Shown: in pieces, positions 7,913 to 10,000 of the stretch
Layout: each line of letters begins with the position of its first letter
Position numbering within the stretch: position 1 is the first letter of the stretch
From: Eimeria necatrix
Lineage: Eukaryota > Apicomplexa > Conoidasida > Eucoccidiorida > Eimeriidae
Assembly: GCF_000499385.1 (NCBI RefSeq)
Contig: NW_013655220.1
Location: 1-10,000, forward strand
Reading direction: 5' to 3'
Length of the DNA: 10,000 nt
The notes under the pieces: model-generated
What the model saw: only the letters and a program-made list of their open reading frames with translations
Database searches by the model: none
Told to the model about the DNA's origin: nothing
Position numbers and translations under genes: made by a program

Positions 7913-8225
7913 AGCAGCTGGTGTTGGCGCTGCTGCTGCAGCAGCCTGGAATGGAAAACATGAAATATTTGCGGAATTAAAAGACAGCATTGACTTGGAT
8001 CTGAAGGGACGAAACTCACTACTTTAGGGTTTAGGGTTTAGGGTTTAGGGTTTAGGGTTTGGGTGTCTGTGTGGTGGGCGAGCAGAAGCGCGGTCACCTC
8101 TCTGGAAGGGGATCCTCGTCTCGCTTGAAGGATTTGAATGAAATTAAATTAAATTAAATTAAATTAAATTAAATTAAATTAAAATTAAATTAAAATTAAA
8201 TTAAAATTAAAATTAAATTAAAATA
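7561..8225. repeat. Intergenic region: 30-bp tandem duplication, CTG array, TTTAGGG and AAATT arrays
   Basis: There is no coding signal. A 30-bp unit occurs twice in a row, at 7651-7680 and 7681-7710, each copy containing the perfect palindrome GGTGTACGTACACC. AT-rich sequence with AATAAA-like motifs (about 7739-7820) could hold the ABCG polyadenylation site, but none can be assigned. A CTG array lies at 7868-7915, TTTAGGG repeats at 8023-8061, and an AAATT pentamer array at 8138-8225, in the opposite sense to the AATTT array in intron 3. Confidence 0.7.
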
Positions 8226-8623
8226 AAAAAGAATTCCAAACAAACAAAGACTTCGACTTGGCTGCGCGAGCACGGCGGCGAGCGCGGCCGTCGGGGGCCC
8301 CGCCGCACCTTTCCGAGGCCCTCCGGCGCTGCTTCTGCGATCTTTTTGCATAAAAAAAGAAAACAAATTCAAATTTTAACATTTTAAGCATTTTAAATAT
8401 TTAAATTAGCGTTTAATTTGCGTTTTCTGCGCACTTTCAGCTGCGGGGCCTCCGGGGCCGCGGGGCTGGCGCAGTGACCACCCGGGGGGCCCCCCTGAAA
8501 CTCGGGCTTGCGGCCTTGTTTTGGGCTCTTTTTGGAGTCTTTAAAAGCCGCTTTCAATTGCATGCAGCCCCGGGGGCCCCTCAGCTTTCGAAAAGACTCC
8601 AAAGTCCCCAAAAAGCCGCGAAA
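8226..8623 (+). other. Upstream region of the FNT gene
   Basis: A GC-rich block at 8257-8340 and an AT-rich stretch at 8341-8430 lead to a good acceptor-like site, CGCACTTTCAG, ending at 8440. From there the FNT frame is open (no stop from 8405 on), so either a 5' UTR exon or a short N-terminal coding extension may start at 8441. The extension would be Arg/Gly/Ala-rich and unlike the family. I see no TATA-type or other recognisable promoter. Confidence 0.4.
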
Positions 8624-9703
8624 ATGGTGGTCACAGCGAGCCCCGACACTTACTACCACCTTCTGGAGTATGGAATGCACAAAATGCGCCTGCGGCTGGA
8701 CCGCCTCTTTCTGCAGGCCTTCATGGCCGGGGTCTACGTGGGGCTCGCGGGCCACTGCTGCACGACCATTGGTGAGCCGTTTTGCGCCATTGAGGCCTCA
8801 AAAGCCCCTCCAAACTCTTTTCTGCAAACATTTCTGCAAATATTTATCAAAATAATTCTTAAAAAGCAAAAAAAAACGAAAAAAACCGCAAAAAAAGGGC
8901 CGAACGGCCGCGGGCGGCGGCGCGGGCTTGCGCGGGAGCTGCCTGTACACCTGAAACTCGGGGGCGGGCCGCCTCGACTGGGCGGGGGGCATTAAAGCGG
9001 AAATAAATAAAAAAAAAGAAAAAAAGGGTTTATTTGCGTTGAATTAAAGTAAAATATTTCTTTTAAAGTGGAATTTAGTGGTTTTTTCGGGGAGTTTCGG
9101 GGGTTTGTCGCGCGGCGATCGCGGGTGGGGGCGCGCGGGGCTCTGCGGGCGATCCGGGGTGATCCGCGGTGGATTTTATGAATTTTTGGTTTAATTGTGT
9201 TTAAAATGTGTTTTAAAATTCATTAAAAGGATTTAAAATGCATTTGGAGCTGCGTTTGCAGCGGGGGCGTTCTCGGTGCAGCCCGGGGAGCCGCTGGCGG
9301 TGCCGAAGGCGGTGCAGAAGCTGGTGTACGGACTGCTGTTTCCCGTGGCGTTCATCAGCATCATTTGGACGGGCGCAGAACTATTTACTGGAAATACAAT
9401 GACAATGTTAGTTTGCATTTTGGAAAGAAGAATAAAAGTGCATCAGCTAGCCATAAACTGGAGCTTCAGTCTGGTGGGCAACTGGCTGGGGGCCCTCTTC
9501 GTGGCCTTCTTCCTCTCCCACCTCACGGGGGCCCTCGCAGACCCTTCTGTTTCTTCTTTTCTTTTCAAAACTGCAAAAGATAAAATCAATTATTCTTTTC
9601 TTTCTTGTTTTCTCCGCGCCGTCGGCTGCAACGCCTTCGTCTGCCTGGCGGTGTGGTTCGTCATCGCCACCGACGACGGCGCCGGCAAGATCATGGCCCT
9701 CTG
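8624..9703 (+). CDS. Formate/nitrite transporter (FNT) family protein, first two exons, 3' end outside window
   Basis: Exon 1 is 8624-8771 and exon 2 is 9262-9703, joined in phase 1 by a GT-AG intron (TTG|GTGAGC ... TTTGCAG). The start ATG at 8624 has A at -3 and G at +4, and gives [17 protein letters not shown], close in length to the N-terminus of the Plasmodium homologue. The protein shows [12 protein letters not shown] (helix 1), [11 protein letters not shown], the family hallmark [28 protein letters not shown] (helix 3) and [20 protein letters not shown] (helix 4). About 196 residues are present of the usual 280-310, so helices 5 and 6 lie beyond 10000. FNTs are pentameric channels or transporters for small monocarboxylates. 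In Plasmodium the homologue exports lactate with a proton across the parasite plasma membrane, and the same role is inferred here. The donor TG|GTCCCA runs into telomere-like repeats, as in the ABCG gene. A longer N-terminus from 8441 cannot be excluded. Confidence 0.92.
8772..9261 (+). other. FNT intron 1
   Basis: This 490-base GT-AG intron has alternating composition. It holds an A-rich stretch (8820-8897), a very GC-rich block (8898-8995), an AT-rich stretch (8996-9080), a second GC-rich block (9087-9172) and a final AT-rich run to the acceptor. It has no telomere-like heptamers and no CAG array, unlike most ABCG introns. A 13-bp string CCTGAAACTCGGG at 8950-8962 also occurs upstream at 8494-8506. 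Confidence 0.8.
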
Positions 9704-10000
9704 GTCCCAAACCCTAAACCCTAAACCCTAAACCCTAAACCCTAAACCCTCAGCTCTGCGCCCTCCGCGCAGCCCCGCGTCCTCAACGCCGCGCCCCGCA
9801 CTGTTCGCACGAACTCGAAGCCGCAAACCGGAAAACGAAACCCAACGCCCGAAACCCCAAACCCTAAACCCTAAACCCTAAACCCTAAACCCTAAACCCT
9901 AAACCCTAAACCCTTGACCCTGGGCCCTCGACCCCTGCCCGACACCGTGCGCACTGCCTTGAGTCCTGAAACTAAAAAATTAAGCGCAAATCCCAAAATC
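9704..10000 (+). repeat. FNT intron 2 (partial): CCCTAAA tracts
   Basis: The donor CTCTG|GTCCCA leads straight into AAACCCT heptamers (9708-9750). After a C-rich spacer a second tract runs over about 9857-9914. The rest is C-rich and degenerates into CCCTGGGCCCTCGACCCC-like sequence. No continuation of the FNT frame is visible before the window ends, so the next exon is outside. Confidence 0.8.

Noticed and set aside
7234..8019. Reverse-strand open frames rich in Gln, Ser and Ala
   Set aside because: They exist only because CTG arrays lack stops in all frames; no non-repeat part resembles a protein.
8393..8755. Reverse-strand frame of 120 codons opposite FNT exon 1
   Set aside because: It is the shadow of the GC-rich FNT exon and its upstream region, while the + strand frame matches the FNT family.
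152..9914. A true chromosome end, suggested by telomeric repeats
   Set aside because: The tracts are short, occur in both orientations, and are interrupted by conserved exons throughout, so they are interstitial.

Overview
The window looks like nuclear DNA of a coccidian apicomplexan, most likely Eimeria (E. tenella-like). Three things point there: long CAG/CTG trinucleotide arrays, many interstitial telomere-like heptamers (AAACCCT / AGGGTTT), and two intron-rich eukaryotic genes for membrane transporters. The genus is an inference from repeat style and gene structure, not from a database match.

Layout. Positions 1-7264 (+) hold most of an ABCG-type half ABC transporter. It is cut at its 5' end by the window edge, just before Walker A. 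I could reconstruct 12 exons whose splice phases all agree: 1-151, 529-672, 881-995, 2122-2322, 2864-3058, 3781-4132 (or ending at 3823), 4961-5150, 5471-5593, 5812-5937, 6363-6484, 6722-6827 and 7061-7264 (TGA stop). They encode an ATPase domain followed by an ABC2-type membrane domain. Roughly three quarters of the locus is intron, and nearly every intron is packed with repeats: telomere-like heptamers, CTAG-type repeats, CAG/CTG arrays, AT-rich minisatellites and a 27-bp minisatellite. Positions 7265-8623 are intergenic or UTR sequence, again repeat-filled. Positions 8624-9703 (+) hold the first two exons of a formate/nitrite transporter (FNT) family gene, which in the related parasite Plasmodium is the lactate/proton exporter. 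It continues past the right edge; 9704-10000 is intron filled with telomere-like repeats.

The two genes lie in tandem on the + strand. Both products should be multi-pass membrane proteins, but nothing in the sequence links them functionally. Most long open frames in this window are translations of trinucleotide or T-rich repeats and are not genes.

The most interesting structure is the relation between repeats and splicing. Telomere-like tracts begin at or within a few bases of many 5' splice sites. Two introns carry complementary tracts near their two ends. GC-AG introns recur. A palindromic GGTGT...ACACC element is scattered through exons, introns and the intergenic region. One CAG-array exon has two in-phase donors that would add or remove 103 codons.
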